Source: Haliscomenobacter sp.
Lineage (GTDB): Bacteria; Bacteroidota; Bacteroidia; Chitinophagales; Saprospiraceae
DNA: 64,000 bases
Assembly (NCBI GenBank): GCA_016707205.1
Contig: JADJHZ010000021.1
Location: forward strand, 1-64,000
Direction of reading: 5' to 3'
The first letter of the stretch is position 1. The number at the start of each line of letters is the position of its first letter. Shown piece by piece: positions 63,848-64,000 of the stretch. Both the position numbers and the translations under genes were made by a program. The notes under the pieces were generated by a model, which was not told the DNA's origin, searched no databases, and saw nothing but the letters and a program-made list of their open reading frames with translations.

Positions 63848-64000
63848 ATGGCGGATAAAAACGAGATTCTAAAAAGAGCAAAGAAGCGGGTTAAAGCCCG
63901 CAAGGGGTTTTATGCTCACCTGGCGTCGTTTATCGCCGTAGGGATTTTCTTTTTTCTAATGAACATGGCCACCCTTGGGGAAGAACCCAATCTTTGGTTT
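63848..64000 (+). CDS. 2TM domain protein, 5' part only
   Basis: The last gene runs off the window. ATG 63848 opens MADKNEILKRAKKRVKARKG, then FYAHLASFIAVGIFFFLMNM. Basic N-terminus, helix, and the first membrane helix are typical of the Bacteroidota '2TM domain' family, found on proteins tied to two-component sensors or alone. The gene continues beyond 64,000. It starts 17 bp after the 9-bp repeat array. Confidence 0.7.
   Translation, partial: MADKNEILKRAKKRVKARKGFYAHLASFIAVGIFFFLMNMATLGEEPNLWF

Overview
The window looks like a chromosomal segment of a Bacteroidota bacterium, most likely of the Saprospiria. The signs are a PorP/SprF-type type IX secretion protein beside a giant cohesin-like/PKD-like protein with a gliding-motility C-terminal sorting domain, a short Bacteroidota-type major sigma factor, TAnnTTTG-like -10 boxes, an ExbB-ExbD-ExbD-TonB cluster, and Bacteroidota-typical small families (DUF6495, 2TM domain). 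The genus is not determined. No rRNA, tRNA or CRISPR array was found.

Positions 1-19,500 are an accessory, defence-rich and heavily damaged region. In order it holds a decayed AbiEi/AbiEii toxin-antitoxin pair; a DUF1156 DNA methylase followed by a HEPN-DUF499 ATPase (the core of a BREX-3-like anti-phage module, with seven frame changes); a minus-strand short type II CBASS operon (CapV patatin, DncV-like nucleotidyltransferase, stand-alone E2); a secreted coiled-coil gene apparently split by short tandem repeats into which an IS3 element has landed; a DUF433/DUF5615 toxin-antitoxin pair; an EAD-nSTAND-FGE receptor-like protein whose C-terminus looks like a diversity-generating-retroelement variable region; a truncated VapBC; a leucine-rich-repeat gene with a broken tandem copy; and a truncated KilA-N gene.

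Positions 19,600-64,000 are mostly ordinary chromosome: modA, phoD-like phosphatase, gabD, a serine hydrolase, etfBA, rpsO-pnp, rpoD, fsa, nucleoside phosphorylase, cmk, queA, an ABC permease, the type IX secretion pair, a beta-oxidation operon (3-hydroxyacyl-CoA dehydrogenase/enoyl-CoA hydratase then thiolase), exbB-exbD-exbD-tonB, folC, ubiX, an FKBP isomerase, trmD and terC. The beta-oxidation operon and etfBA, which are functionally linked because ETF takes electrons from acyl-CoA dehydrogenases, share an identical 19-nt palindromic sequence upstream, which suggests one regulator.

Two features run through the whole window. First, many genes, including core ones (etfA, the fadB-like gene, tonB), are split by single-base frame changes, some at homopolymers. 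This suggests indel errors in the assembly on top of real decay in the defence region. Second, intergenic spaces carry several families of 8-9 bp tandem repeats and a composite hairpin repeat. These abut genes so closely that some stop codons lie inside a repeat and one start codon follows directly after a repeat.
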